DNA of 53,546 nucleotides from positions 1 through 53,546 of the forward strand of contig NZ_RBZY01000023.1 in the NCBI RefSeq assembly GCF_004022425.1, given 5' to 3'. The translations under genes and the position numbers were made by a program. This DNA is from Microbacterium enclense. Lineage in GTDB: Bacteria > Actinomycetota > Actinomycetes > Actinomycetales > Microbacteriaceae. Position 1 is the first letter of the stretch; the number at the start of each line of letters is the position of its first letter. This document shows positions 1 to 8,704 of the stretch, piece by piece. The notes beneath the pieces are model-generated. The model searched no databases, was not told where the DNA came from, and worked only from the letters and a program-made list of their open reading frames with translations.

Positions 1-419
1 GGGACCGGGTCATCACCCACCCCGTCACCGGCGCCGTCTTGCACACCGATACGTATCAGCGGACGGCCGCGATCGACCGATACCTCCGCGCGCGAGACCG
101 GCACTGTCGGTGGCCCGGCTGCACCGTTCCCGCGATCCGCTGCGAGATCGACCACAACCACGACTGGGCGCGAGGCGGGCCCACCGACGTCTGCAACCTG
201 TGCTGCTTCTGCCAGCGACACCATACGCACAAGCAGTTCACGAGATGGCGGGTTCGGCAACTCGACGGAGGGGTGCTGGAGTTCACCTCACCCACCGGCC
301 GGGTCTACACCGATTCACCCCAGCCCTACTATCCCGGAGTCCGCTTCACCGAGGCGAGAGACGGGTCGCCGCCACGCCGTGTCCCGCCATCACTCGAACA
401 CGATCCCGCACCCTTCTGA
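1..419 (+). CDS. HNH endonuclease domain protein, C-terminal part (5' truncated by window edge)
   Basis: The frame is open from base 3 with no convincing start, so this is the C-terminal part of a longer gene. The visible residues match the tail of the actinobacterial DUF222-HNH family: an RDRHCRWPGC segment, then CEIDHNHDWARGG and a late HH pair (QRHHTHKQF), which form the zinc/His-Cys core of an HNH nuclease. These proteins are common multi-copy genes in actinobacteria, some linked to mobile DNA; their cellular role is mostly unknown. The stop lies inside a short tandem repeat. Family assignment is firm, function is not. Confidence 0.85.
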   Translation, partial: DRVITHPVTGAVLHTDTYQRTAAIDRYLRARDRHCRWPGCTVPAIRCEIDHNHDWARGGPTDVCNLCCFCQRHHTHKQFTRWRVRQLDGGVLEFTSPTGRVYTDSPQPYYPGVRFTEARDGSPPRRVPPSLEHDPAPF

Positions 420-466
420 TCCCGCACCCCTTCGGATCCCGCACCCTCCGGATCCCGCACGGTTGT
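402..466. repeat. Short tandem repeat, unit GATCCCGCACCC
   Basis: Four imperfect copies start at 402, 418, 435 and 451, each beginning GATCCCGCAC, with periods of 16-17 bases. The array spans the last codons and stop of the HNH gene and runs into the intergenic region, so it is not a codon-level protein repeat. It may be replication slippage or a recombination scar. Confidence 0.75.
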
Positions 467-560
467 CAGGAACGCTGCGCCGTGCGGAATGCCGCTAGCA
501 CAGCGCTCTCGCTCGCGCCGCCCCCTCGGGGAGCCACGCGAGTCGTGGAACCGTGAGGGC

Positions 561-1877
561 ATGGCATCCCCTCTCGCCCTGATTCGTGATGACTCGCTCT
601 CGCTCCTGACTCGCGGCTACGGGTTCGGGGAGCACCTCTGGCGGCGGGCAGAGAAGGGTGCGCGCGCCGTGCCGTTCCGGCTGCTCGGGCGGCCGGCGCT
701 GCTCGTCCGCGGCGAGGAGGGCGTACGGCTCTTCTACGACGAGTCGAAGACCCGCCGCCACGGCGCGATGCCGGTGTTCATCCAGGAGTCGCTGTTCGGG
801 CACGGTTCGGTGCACAGTCTCGACGGCGACGCGCACCGCCACCGCAAGGCGACATTCGTCGACGTGCTGTACGACGACGCCGAGGTCGACCGACCTCTCC
901 CCGAGCTCGAGCGCGAATGGCGCGACGAGCTGCAGGCGTGGGCCGCGGGCGGGCAGCAGACCGCGTACGACGCCGCGGTCGGCGCCCTCGGCCGCGCGAT
1001 CATGCGGTGGGCCGGCATCCCGGGGACCCCGGCGGCGAAGACGCGCTGGGCGAGGCGGCAGGCGCAGATCGTCGATGGGTTCGGGGTGCCGTACTCGCCG
1101 GAGTACCTTCTCGCTCTCGTGAACCGCCGCTGGTCCGACCGGCACGCCGCGAAGCTCATCGAGGCCGTCCGCGAGGGGCGGCTGCACCCCCACGAAGGCA
1201 CCGCCCTGCACGCGTGGGCGCACCACCGCGACCGCGACGGCGCCCCGCTCAGTGCACGCCTGGCCGGGGTCGAGCTGCAGAACAGCTTCCGTCCGATGAT
1301 CGCCGTCGCGCGGTTCGTGGCGTTCGCGGCGAAGGAGTTGCACGACCGCCCCGAGTGGCGCGAGCGCATCGCCGCCGAGACCGCCGAGCGCGGCCTGCTC
1401 GTCGGCGGGGAACTGTCGACGGCGTTCGCGCAGGAGATCCGCCGGACGGCCCCGTTCGTCCCGATGCTGCCGGCCTGGGCGACGACCGACGTCGAGCTCC
1501 ACGGCCAGCGCGTCCCGGCGGGCGGCCGCGTGCTGCTCGACATCCTGGGCACCGACACCGACGCGCGGGAGTGGCCGCGAGCGGACGCCTTCGAACCCGA
1601 ACGCTTCCGCGGGGTCGAGGACTACGAAGCCCTCACCGCCTTCGTCCCTCACGGCGGCGCCGACCTGGCGACCGGACACCGCTGCCCCGGCGAGAAGCTC
1701 GCGATCGCGGGGCTCGCGGCATCCATCTCCGCCCTCAGCGACCCCCGGATCCGCATCAGCGGCCGCGGCCTCGACGTGAACCGGCGACGGATGCCGACGA
1801 AGCCGCGCTCCGGCGGGCGGGTGCGCCGCGCCGACGCGCCGTCCGCCTGCCCCTTCCACCGCGGTTCCCGGGCGTGA
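561..1877 (+). CDS. Cytochrome P450 of the CYP152 fatty-acid peroxygenase type
   Basis: A 438-residue P450 starting at the ATG at 561, which has GAGGG just upstream; an earlier ATG at 489 gives an arginine-rich extension unlike the family. The heme-binding segment GHRCPGE places the proximal cysteine near residue 375, and FRPMIA places an Arg-Pro pair near 244-245, where peroxygenases such as P450-BSbeta and OleT bind the fatty-acid carboxylate. Members use H2O2 rather than a redox partner to hydroxylate or decarboxylate fatty acids, and no ferredoxin gene is adjacent. It seems to be a lone gene. Confidence 0.88.
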   Translation: MASPLALIRDDSLSLLTRGYGFGEHLWRRAEKGARAVPFRLLGRPALLVRGEEGVRLFYDESKTRRHGAMPVFIQESLFGHGSVHSLDGDAHRHRKATFVDVLYDDAEVDRPLPELEREWRDELQAWAAGGQQTAYDAAVGALGRAIMRWAGIPGTPAAKTRWARRQAQIVDGFGVPYSPEYLLALVNRRWSDRHAAKLIEAVREGRLHPHEGTALHAWAHHRDRDGAPLSARLAGVELQNSFRPMIAVARFVAFAAKELHDRPEWRERIAAETAERGLLVGGELSTAFAQEIRRTAPFVPMLPAWATTDVELHGQRVPAGGRVLLDILGTDTDAREWPRADAFEPERFRGVEDYEALTAFVPHGGADLATGHRCPGEKLAIAGLAASISALSDPRIRISGRGLDVNRRRMPTKPRSGGRVRRADAPSACPFHRGSRA

Positions 1878-1920
1878 ACGCGCGCTGTCAACCCGCTTCG
1901 AGCATCACCGACGGGACGCC

Positions 1921-1926
1921 TAGGGT
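1921..1926 (+). promoter_or_regulatory. Probable -10 element of a leaderless promoter (TAGGGT)
   Basis: TAGGGT ends six bases before the GTG at 1933 and no Shine-Dalgarno sequence is present. The same spacing recurs at four other starts in this window, suggesting transcription begins at the start codon. Confidence 0.5.
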
Positions 1927-1932
1927 CCTGCG

Positions 1933-3291
1933 GTGACCACCGAGACCTCAGCGGAACCTTCCACCCTCCGGCGCGGGATAAGCGGCCCGCTGCTCTTCGC
2001 CTTCATCCTGGGCGACGTCCTGGGCGCCGGCGTCTACGCCTTGATGGGCGTCCTGTCCGAGCGGGTCGGGGGAATGTTGTGGGCACCGCTCGTCGCGGCG
2101 CTGCTCCTGGCCCTGCTCACCGCGGGGTCGTACGCAGAACTGGTCACGAAGTACCCCCGCGCCGGTGGCGCAGCGGTGTTCGCGGAACGCGCGTTCAAGA
2201 ACCGCCTGGTGTCGTTCCTCGTCGGCTTCTGCATGCTCGCCGCGGGCGTCACCAGCGCCGCGGGACTGTCGATCGCGTTCGCCGGCGAGTACCTGCAGAC
2301 CTTCATCAGCGTGCCCGCCATCCCCGCGGCCATCGTCTTCCTCGCCGTCGTGGCCGCGCTCAACGCCCGTGGCATCCGGGAGTCGATGAGCGCGAACTTC
2401 GTGATGACCGCGATCGAGGTCAGCGGGCTGGTCATCGTCGTGGTGGTCGTCGGCGTGCTCCTGTCCGGCGGCGGCGGAGACGTCTCGCGCGTCACGCAGC
2501 TGCCGGAGGGAACGGGCGCCGCGACTGCGGTACTGGCCGGCGCGATCATCGCGTACTACTCCTTCGTCGGCTTCGAGACCTCGGCGAACATGGTCGAGGA
2601 GGTCAAGAACCCCTCGCGCACGTACCCGCGCGCACTGTTCGCCGCACTGCTGACCGCCGGTGTGGTGTACGTCCTCGTCGCCCTCGCCAGCAGCATCGCC
2701 CTTCCGAGCGAGGAGCTCGCGAGTTCGAGCGGGCCGCTGCTCGCTGTGGTCGAGGCCAGCGGTGTCGGCATCCCGTCCTGGGTGTTCAGCCTCATCGCCC
2801 TCATCGCCGTCGCGAACGGCGCGCTGCTCACCATGATCATGGCCAGCCGCCTGGCCTACGGCATGTCGGAGCAGGGGCTGCTGCCCCGCGCGCTGTCACG
2901 CGTGCTCCCGAAACGCCGCACCCCCTGGGTCGCGATCCTCGCCACCACACTCGTGGCCATGGTGCTGACCCTCATCGGCGACCTGACGCTTCTCGCCGAG
3001 ACCGTCGTGCTCCTGCTGCTGTTCGTGTTCCTCAGCGCGAACGTCTCGGTCCTCGTGCTGCGTCGCGACAAGGTCGAGCACGATCACTTCCGCGTCTGGA
3101 CCTTCGTGCCGGTCCTCGGCATCGCGTCGTGCATCCTGCTGCTGACGCAGCAGAGCGCCACCGTGTGGCTCTTCGGCGCGGTACTGCTCGCCGTGGGTGT
3201 GGGCCTGTACTTCCTGGCCCGGTGGGGGCGCAGCCGCGGCGCGCGCACGGATGCCGTCGACGCCCGGGATGCGGAGTCCCCTCACGCATAA
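1933..3291 (+). CDS. APC-superfamily amino acid permease
   Basis: A 452-residue integral membrane protein with about twelve hydrophobic segments. The first helix, residues 14-40, carries FILGDVLGAGVYALMG, the unwound substrate-site motif of the APC superfamily, and helix 6 has the YYSFVGFETSANMVEEVKNP segment region typical of cationic or neutral amino acid permeases. It should import amino acids or amines by cation symport. The GTG start at 1933 is preceded by a -10-like element and no ribosome binding site. It converges with the minus-strand glycoside operon; the substrate cannot be told. Confidence 0.88.
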   Translation: MTTETSAEPSTLRRGISGPLLFAFILGDVLGAGVYALMGVLSERVGGMLWAPLVAALLLALLTAGSYAELVTKYPRAGGAAVFAERAFKNRLVSFLVGFCMLAAGVTSAAGLSIAFAGEYLQTFISVPAIPAAIVFLAVVAALNARGIRESMSANFVMTAIEVSGLVIVVVVVGVLLSGGGGDVSRVTQLPEGTGAATAVLAGAIIAYYSFVGFETSANMVEEVKNPSRTYPRALFAALLTAGVVYVLVALASSIALPSEELASSSGPLLAVVEASGVGIPSWVFSLIALIAVANGALLTMIMASRLAYGMSEQGLLPRALSRVLPKRRTPWVAILATTLVAMVLTLIGDLTLLAETVVLLLLFVFLSANVSVLVLRRDKVEHDHFRVWTFVPVLGIASCILLLTQQSATVWLFGAVLLAVGVGLYFLARWGRSRGARTDAVDARDAESPHA

Positions 3292-3346
3292 ACGGTGCTC
3301 ACGCGCATCGCGTTCATGCGTGTGGGTCGGCCGGGCTACCTCCGCC

Positions 3347-4210
3347 TCACCCCTCGCCGTTGTAGTACGGCCAGGGGTTGATGCGGCGGTCGCCGCGGCG
3401 GTCGGGGCCGGTGAGGGTCACCTCGCCGGTCGCGGCCCACTCGACGCCGCGCGGGAACATCCGGATGAACTCGATCCGCCGGAACGTGTCGATGTCGTGC
3501 CCGATCGTGATCGTGAACGACCGCCCCGCGCCGTACTCGTTGATCCACGCGAGCGGCTGCTCGGTGTTGATACCGGGCAGGGCAGCGATGCCCTCGGGCG
3601 GGATGTCGACCGGGTAATGCGACATCGGCCACACGGGCGCCTTCTCGTACGCCGCGAGGTCGTCGAAGGTCGTCAGCAGCACCTGCGCGCCCTCGTACAT
3701 CTGCACGCCGACGAGGATGTCGTCACCGGTGACGGTCCACGTGGCGTTGATACCCTCGGTGATCGGATGCCGGGGCTCGGTCGTCCGCAGCACCGCCTCG
3801 CCCCACGGACGCGGGCGCAGCCCGGTCTCCCACGCGCTGAGCTTGGCACCGCGCATGACGTTGTACTCCTCGGGGTACCCCCAGCGGTCCTCCTGCGCGG
3901 CCGAGCCGTGGAACCAGACGATGCCCTTGCCCTCGTCGTGCACGAAGCGGAGGATCGCGGCATCCGTCTCCGCCCCGAACCCGGTCGCGATGTCGTGGTA
4001 GCCGTCACGGCCCTCGAACACGACGATCAGCACGTCGTACTTGTCGATGACGCTCGCCGGCAGCCCGCGCGGGTCCTCGACGACGCGGACCTTGAAACGG
4101 CCGGTGTCCTCCAGGAGCGTCGTGATCCACTGATTGTGCAGCCGGAAGCTGCGGTGGGCGTTGTCGTGCTCGGTGGTCATGTGCCCCGAGAGGATCAAGA
4201 CGTTCAGCAC
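3347..4210 (-). CDS. ThuA-family protein (trehalose-utilisation type)
   Basis: A 287-residue cytosolic protein starting MLNVLILSGHMTTEHD, with the GIVWFHGSAAQEDRWGYPEE region and IGHDIDTFRRIEF near the end, as in ThuA proteins with a glutamine-amidotransferase-like fold. In rhizobia ThuA acts with the Gfo/Idh enzyme ThuB in 3-keto-disaccharide metabolism of trehalose and maltitol. Its place as last gene of a run with a Gfo/Idh enzyme and a sugar 3-oxidase fits a role on 3-keto sugars. It lies 3 nt after the preceding stop. The exact reaction is not known. Confidence 0.85.
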   Translation of the reverse strand: MLNVLILSGHMTTEHDNAHRSFRLHNQWITTLLEDTGRFKVRVVEDPRGLPASVIDKYDVLIVVFEGRDGYHDIATGFGAETDAAILRFVHDEGKGIVWFHGSAAQEDRWGYPEEYNVMRGAKLSAWETGLRPRPWGEAVLRTTEPRHPITEGINATWTVTGDDILVGVQMYEGAQVLLTTFDDLAAYEKAPVWPMSHYPVDIPPEGIAALPGINTEQPLAWINEYGAGRSFTITIGHDIDTFRRIEFIRMFPRGVEWAATGEVTLTGPDRRGDRRINPWPYYNGEG

Positions 4211-4213
4211 GGC

Positions 4214-5218
4214 TCAGTCCTTCCGCGAGAACGCGGCGTCGAAGAGCTGGTGCGGCGGCGTGATCTCGGCGAGCTTGCGGACGAAGGCGAGGGCTTCGGG
4301 GCCGCCGACGAGGCGGTCCATGCCGGCGTCCTCCCACTCGACGCTCGTCGGGCCGTCGTAGCCGATCGCGTTCAGGGCGCGGAACAGCGGCTCCCACGGC
4401 ACGGCGCCGTGCCCGGTCGAGACGAACGTCCAGCCGCGGCGCGGGTTGTCCCACGACAGGTGCGATCCGAGCACCCCGTTGCGGCCGTCGAGGTTGGTCA
4501 CCGACTCCTTGCAGTGCACGTGGAAAATGTGCTCGGCGAAGTCCAGCACGAACGCGACCGAGTCCAGCTGCTGCCACACGAAGTGCGACGGGTCGAAGTT
4601 GAACCCGAAGCTCTTGCGGTGCCCGATGGCCTCCAGCGTTTTCTTCGCGGTCCAGTAGTCGTACGCGATCTCCGACGGGTGCACCTCGAGCGCGAAGCGC
4701 ACCCCGACCTCCTCGAACACGTCGAGGATCGGATGCCACCGGTCGGCGAAGTCCCGATAGCCGGCCTCGATCATCGCCTCCGACGCCGGCGGGAACATCG
4801 CCACGTACTTCCAGATCGACGACCCCGAGAACCCGGTCACCGTCGAAACCCCGAGTTTCGCGGCGAAGCGCGCCGTGTTCTTCAGGTCTTCCGCGGCGCG
4901 CTGCCGCACGCCCTCGGCATCCCCGTCGCCCCACACCCGCGACGGGACGATGTCGTGGTGCCGCTCGTCGATCGGGTCGTCGCACACGGCCTGACCGACG
5001 AGGTGGTTCGCGATGGCCCAGACCTTCAGGCCGTGGCGTTCGAGGATGTCCCGGCGCGACTGGACGTAGTCGGCGTCGTCCCAGCGGGAGACGTCGATGT
5101 GGTCGCCCCAGCAGGCGATCTCGAGGCCGTCGTACCCCCACTCCCCCGCGAGACGCGCGACCTCTTCGAACGGCAGATCGGCCCACTGGCCGGTGAACAG
5201 GGTGATCGGACGAGCCAT
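4214..5218 (-). CDS. Sugar phosphate isomerase/epimerase family TIM barrel
   Basis: A 334-residue protein. The ATG at 5218 ([16 protein letters not shown]) was chosen because GAAAGG precedes it; the longer frame reads into the Gfo/Idh gene. The xylose-isomerase-like metal site is visible in order: Glu in ALEVHPSE, Asp in FNFDPSH, His in FHVHCKE and Glu in SVEWED. These enzymes bind a divalent metal and move a carbonyl along a sugar chain. In this operon, between ThuA and a Gfo/Idh dehydrogenase, it probably isomerises or epimerises the released keto-sugar. Substrate unknown. Confidence 0.88.
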   Translation of the reverse strand: MARPITLFTGQWADLPFEEVARLAGEWGYDGLEIACWGDHIDVSRWDDADYVQSRRDILERHGLKVWAIANHLVGQAVCDDPIDERHHDIVPSRVWGDGDAEGVRQRAAEDLKNTARFAAKLGVSTVTGFSGSSIWKYVAMFPPASEAMIEAGYRDFADRWHPILDVFEEVGVRFALEVHPSEIAYDYWTAKKTLEAIGHRKSFGFNFDPSHFVWQQLDSVAFVLDFAEHIFHVHCKESVTNLDGRNGVLGSHLSWDNPRRGWTFVSTGHGAVPWEPLFRALNAIGYDGPTSVEWEDAGMDRLVGGPEALAFVRKLAEITPPHQLFDAAFSRKD

Positions 5219-5229
5219 GACGAAACCTT

Positions 5230-6420
5230 TCAAGAAACCGGAACGGGGGAGGCCACGGCCGTCCACGCCGAATCGTTGACACTGCTGCGCTCGACCGCGT
5301 CAAGCACCCGCTGCACGAAGAGGCCCTCCGCGAACGAGGGATGCGGATCGACACCGGCGTCGATCGCGGCGACCAGGTCCACGACCTGGTGGGTGAAGCC
5401 GTGCTCGTAGCCGAGCATGTGACCCGCCGGCCACCACGCCGCGACATACGGATGCACCGGTTCGGTCACGAGGATCTGCGTGAAGCCCTGGCGCCCCTCG
5501 GGTGCGGTGCGGTCGTAGAACCGCAGACTGTTGAGGTCTTCCAGGTCGAACGCCAGCGCGCCCCGGTCGCCGGACACCTCGACGGTGAGGGCGTTCTTGC
5601 GGCCTGTGGCGAACCTCGTCGCCTCGAACGACGCCAGCGCACCGTTCGACAGCCGCCCGGTGAAGATCGCGGCGTCGTCGACGGTGACCTCGCCCATGCC
5701 CTCCCCGGCCGAACCGGAGAGCCCCGAACCTGCGGCCTGCAGCGGACGCTGCTTCACGATCGTCTCCAGCGTCCCCGTCACACGCTCCACGTCGAGGCCC
5801 GTCACGAACTGGGTCATGTCGATGATGTGCGCTCCGATGTCACCGAGCGCACCCGAGCCCGCGTGCTCTTTCTGCAACCGCCACGCGAGCGGCATCCCGG
5901 GGTCGACGAGCCAGTCCTGCCGGTACGCCGCGCGCACCTGCTGCACGGTTCCCACGGCACCCTCGGCGATCATGTCCCGCAGCAGCGTCACCGCCGGCAC
6001 GCGCCGGTACGTGAACCCCACCATCGACCGGATGCCACGCGCCCGCGCCCGCTCCGCCGCCTCGGCCATCGCCTCGGCCTCGGCCACGGTGTTCGCCAAC
6101 GGCTTCTCGCACAGCACGTGCTTGCCCGCCTCCAACGCTGCAATCGCGATCTCCGCGTGCGAGTCGCCGGGCGTCACGATGTCGACGACGTCGATGTCGT
6201 CCCGCGCGATCACCTCGCGCCAGTCGGTGGCCGATTCGGCCCAGCCCCACTTCGCGGCAGCGGATGCCACGGCATCCACGTTCCGACCCACCACGACCGC
6301 CATCTCCACCGGACGCGCCAGATCGAACACCCGCGGCGCCTGCCGCCAGCCGACCGAGTGCGCCGCCCCCATGAAGCCGTAACCGATCATCGCCACGCGC
6401 AGGGGCCGGGCGGAGGTCAT
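5230..6420 (-). CDS. Gfo/Idh/MocA-family NAD(P)-dependent oxidoreductase
   Basis: A 396-residue enzyme with an N-terminal Rossmann fold: [10 protein letters not shown] near residues 13-22, followed by the family's CEKPLANT motif, whose lysine is normally catalytic, and a C-terminal alpha/beta domain. Relatives include ThuB, inositol dehydrogenases and 3-keto-glucoside reductases. Its start overlaps the preceding stop by 4 nt (ATGA). It probably interconverts a 3-keto sugar and its alcohol, for example returning a keto-sugar to glucose after aglycone release. Family is secure, reaction inferred. Confidence 0.9.
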   Translation of the reverse strand: MTSARPLRVAMIGYGFMGAAHSVGWRQAPRVFDLARPVEMAVVVGRNVDAVASAAAKWGWAESATDWREVIARDDIDVVDIVTPGDSHAEIAIAALEAGKHVLCEKPLANTVAEAEAMAEAAERARARGIRSMVGFTYRRVPAVTLLRDMIAEGAVGTVQQVRAAYRQDWLVDPGMPLAWRLQKEHAGSGALGDIGAHIIDMTQFVTGLDVERVTGTLETIVKQRPLQAAGSGLSGSAGEGMGEVTVDDAAIFTGRLSNGALASFEATRFATGRKNALTVEVSGDRGALAFDLEDLNSLRFYDRTAPEGRQGFTQILVTEPVHPYVAAWWPAGHMLGYEHGFTHQVVDLVAAIDAGVDPHPSFAEGLFVQRVLDAVERSSVNDSAWTAVASPVPVS

Positions 6421-6833
6421 GCCAGCACCAGCTCGCGCTCGACCGGCACCCGGTTGGTGACGTAGCGACCGGGGCCGCCGTCGACGCCCGGCATGATCTG
6501 CATATAGAGAAGACGCATCGTCAGCACGACCTCGACGGTGACCTTGCCACCCGTCGCGGGCGGGGTGTCGAGGTGGATCAGCACATCGGGACGGTCGGCG
6601 ACGAACCAGAGCGTTTCGGACTGCTCGGGCAGCTCCTCGACGCGGTACTCGCGACCCCCGAGGACGAAACGGAGGTCATCGGTCGGAACCGCGACACCGT
6701 TCACCGTGGCGGCGACGCCGTCGACGGCCGAGAGCCAGAGGCTCCGGTACCAGGGCAGCTGCACCGAGACGGCAAGGCCGTCGTCGGTGCGACGGACGTC
6801 CTTCTCGGCGAAGAGCGAGTTGTGGGTGGCCAC
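6417..6833 (-). CDS. C-glycoside deglycosidase beta-subunit-like protein (DUF6379/CGDB), set 2
   Basis: A 138-residue beta-rich protein starting at the GTG at 6833, six bases after a TAGGAG ribosome binding site. It carries LPWYRSLWLSAV near the N-terminus and YMQIMPGVDGGPGRYV near the C-terminus, as in the small beta subunit of C-glycoside deglycosidases, which caps the TIM-barrel alpha subunit. It is very similar to residues 1-140 of the fused protein at 21706-23181. Its likely alpha partner (7649-8683) is two genes upstream, with a SnoaL-like gene between, and its stop overlaps the next gene by 4 nt. Confidence 0.83.
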   Translation of the reverse strand: MATHNSLFAEKDVRRTDDGLAVSVQLPWYRSLWLSAVDGVAATVNGVAVPTDDLRFVLGGREYRVEELPEQSETLWFVADRPDVLIHLDTPPATGGKVTVEVVLTMRLLYMQIMPGVDGGPGRYVTNRVPVERELVLA

Positions 6834-6841
6834 GGTGACTC

Positions 6842-7624
6842 CTAGGCGAACGTGTCGACGAAGTGCTCGTGCGCGACCGGCGGCACGGGCTCGAGCTTCT
6901 GCGTCGTCTCGGGGCTGTACGGGTGGTTCTTCGACGGCACGGGCTCGTCGGCCGGGGGCATGAACACCGGCTTGCCGTCGTCGCCGAAGTACATGAGGTC
7001 GAGGTCGAACGCGCCCTGGTTCTTGAGGCCGAAGCTCACCCAGTTCTCCTCGAAGGGGGCGCGGGCCAGCTCGTAGCAGCGGAACTTCCAGAACTTCCAC
7101 TCGCCGTCCTGCTTGAGGAAGTCGATGGCGTACTTGCACCACACCCAGTGGGCCCAGACCTTCTTGCCGAGCACTTCGTCGGGCGAGTACATGTCGGGGA
7201 ACGCCTCGGCGACCTTCGGGTCGGTCAGGCCCGACTCGGTGCCGGCCATCATCCAGACGCCCTTGGCGGTCGTGCCGTCGGCGGCGACCTCGATCACGGG
7301 AGTGTTCGTGGCGTGGAGGATGAGCTTGCCCTCGGGGTGGGGGCGGCCGCGGTGGTAGTCGGTAACGCTCTGCCACGTCGTGTACTGACCCGCGTTGGTG
7401 TAGCGGGCGCGGATGCCCTCGGTGCCCTCCCTCACCCACATCGGGATGATCTGCTCGTCCTCGAACGCGTTGTGCAGGTACATGTAGCGGTTGAACAGGT
7501 TCTCGACCTGTCCGCGGTCCTCGGCGCGCTGCGCCAGGGCCTGTGCGGCCTCGACCTGCTCGCGCAGACGCGAGACCTCGGCGACGAGGTCCGAGAGGGA
7601 TGCCTCGGTAGTGGTGTTCGACAC
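6842..7624 (-). CDS. SnoaL-like / NTF2-fold protein
   Basis: A 260-residue protein starting at the GTG at 7624 after a clear GAAGGAG site. Residues 8-40 look like a short amphipathic helix (VSRLREQVEAAQALAQRAED), followed by an NTF2-like region beginning VENLFNRYMYLHNAFEDE, the usual opening of the SnoaL_4 group, and WKFWKFRCYELARAP near its end. Such folds form cyclases, isomerases, dehydratases and dioxygenase small subunits. It sits between alpha and beta genes of one deglycosidase set, so it may be an accessory subunit or act on the unsaturated or keto product. No catalytic residues can be named. Confidence 0.72.
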   Translation of the reverse strand: MSNTTTEASLSDLVAEVSRLREQVEAAQALAQRAEDRGQVENLFNRYMYLHNAFEDEQIIPMWVREGTEGIRARYTNAGQYTTWQSVTDYHRGRPHPEGKLILHATNTPVIEVAADGTTAKGVWMMAGTESGLTDPKVAEAFPDMYSPDEVLGKKVWAHWVWCKYAIDFLKQDGEWKFWKFRCYELARAPFEENWVSFGLKNQGAFDLDLMYFGDDGKPVFMPPADEPVPSKNHPYSPETTQKLEPVPPVAHEHFVDTFA

Positions 7625-7648
7625 GGATACTCCTTCGTGGATGTGGTG

Positions 7649-8683
7649 TCAGGCCGGCTGGCGCGCGGCGACGGTCTCTTCGATGGCGGTGCGCATGAGC
7701 GCGTGCTGCTTTCTGACGAGGTCGATCGGGTCGCTCTCGCCGAGGTCGCTGAAGGCGTGGCCTTCCCACTCGCTGGAGAGGTAGCCCTGGTATCCGCCCT
7801 CGACGAACTGCTTCACGATGCGCGGGATGTCCATGGCGGGTTCCTGGCCGTCGGGGCCGATGTCGTAGAACTTCGCGTGGACGTGGAAGATCTGCGGCAT
7901 GATGTCGAGCCACTCCTCCGGCGGCACCAGCCCGTGCATGTTGAACGCGAGGCGCGTGAAGGGGCCGAAGCGCAGAGGGTCGACGCCCTCGCCCGACAGG
8001 TAGTCCTCGAACTTCTGGTTGCGCACGTGCATGGGCGTCGGCTCGTGCCAGATCTCGTCCATCACGGGGAAGTGCTTCTCGTCCATGCCCATCTGACCGA
8101 GCGTGCGCAGCAGCGTCGGGGAGAGGGAGTGCATGGTCGACGAGAAGTCGGCGGTGAAGCCGAGGCGGTCGCTGCCGAGCTCCTCGTACACCTCGCGGAT
8201 CTCGAGCACCTTCGGGTCATTCGGCCCCGAGGGCGCGTGAATCTCGTAGCCGAGCTTCTGGTCGTACTTCTCGGCGAGCGGCAGCAGTCGGCGCAGCAGT
8301 TCTTTGCCGGCCGACCGGATGACGATCCTCGTGAAGCCGAGCGTGTGTGCCGACTTCAACTGGCGCGCGAAGAACTCGTGCTCCTCGTCGGGCGTCATGT
8401 CGCGGTCCTTGCGGCGCCCCATGTCGAGGTTGGTGCCGACCGCACTGGCCTCGAGACCGTACTTCTCGAGCGAGTCGAACCACAGCTTCACGAAGTCGGC
8501 GTCGACGTCGGGATACGACCGCAGCAGCTGCGCGAAGTTGAACTCGACGCCCGGGCCGATGCCCTGGTCATGGACCTCCCGGATGAGCGTCTCCGGGGTG
8601 TAGAGCCCCGCGGCGAATTCGCTCGTCATCGAGTAGAGGGTGGTCCCGAGCTTGATGCCGGTCCCGGCGATTCCGTCACTCAT
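7649..8683 (-). CDS. C-glycoside deglycosidase alpha-subunit-like TIM barrel, set 2
   Basis: A 344-residue xylose-isomerase-like barrel. The metal-site residues are readable as Glu147 (YEIHA), Asp179 (FTADF), His269 in FHVHAKF and Glu305 (SSEWEG). It shares GRR-DRDMTPDEE, FNMHG and SSEWEGHAF with residues 161-491 of the fused protein at 21706-23181. Known alpha subunits (CarB/DfgA type) cleave the C-C bond of 3-keto-C-glycosides with a beta partner; the partner here is probably 6417-6833. A GAAAGGA site precedes the ATG. Activity on C- rather than O-linked 3-keto glycosides is inferred. Confidence 0.82.
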   Translation of the reverse strand: MSDGIAGTGIKLGTTLYSMTSEFAAGLYTPETLIREVHDQGIGPGVEFNFAQLLRSYPDVDADFVKLWFDSLEKYGLEASAVGTNLDMGRRKDRDMTPDEEHEFFARQLKSAHTLGFTRIVIRSAGKELLRRLLPLAEKYDQKLGYEIHAPSGPNDPKVLEIREVYEELGSDRLGFTADFSSTMHSLSPTLLRTLGQMGMDEKHFPVMDEIWHEPTPMHVRNQKFEDYLSGEGVDPLRFGPFTRLAFNMHGLVPPEEWLDIMPQIFHVHAKFYDIGPDGQEPAMDIPRIVKQFVEGGYQGYLSSEWEGHAFSDLGESDPIDLVRKQHALMRTAIEETVAARQPA

Positions 8684-8704
8684 GGCGGTGTCCTTTCGGG
8701 GTGG

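Noticed and set aside
3300..3322. Possible terminator between APC and ThuA genes (CACGCGCAT/ATGCGTG)
   Set aside because: Seven pairs with a two-base bulge and no T-run; too weak to call.
6417..7913. Long minus-strand reading frame of 498 codons extending the set 2 beta gene upstream
   Set aside because: Its first 360 codons are the arginine/histidine-rich shadow of the SnoaL-like gene; a GTG with TAGGAG gives the real 138-residue protein.
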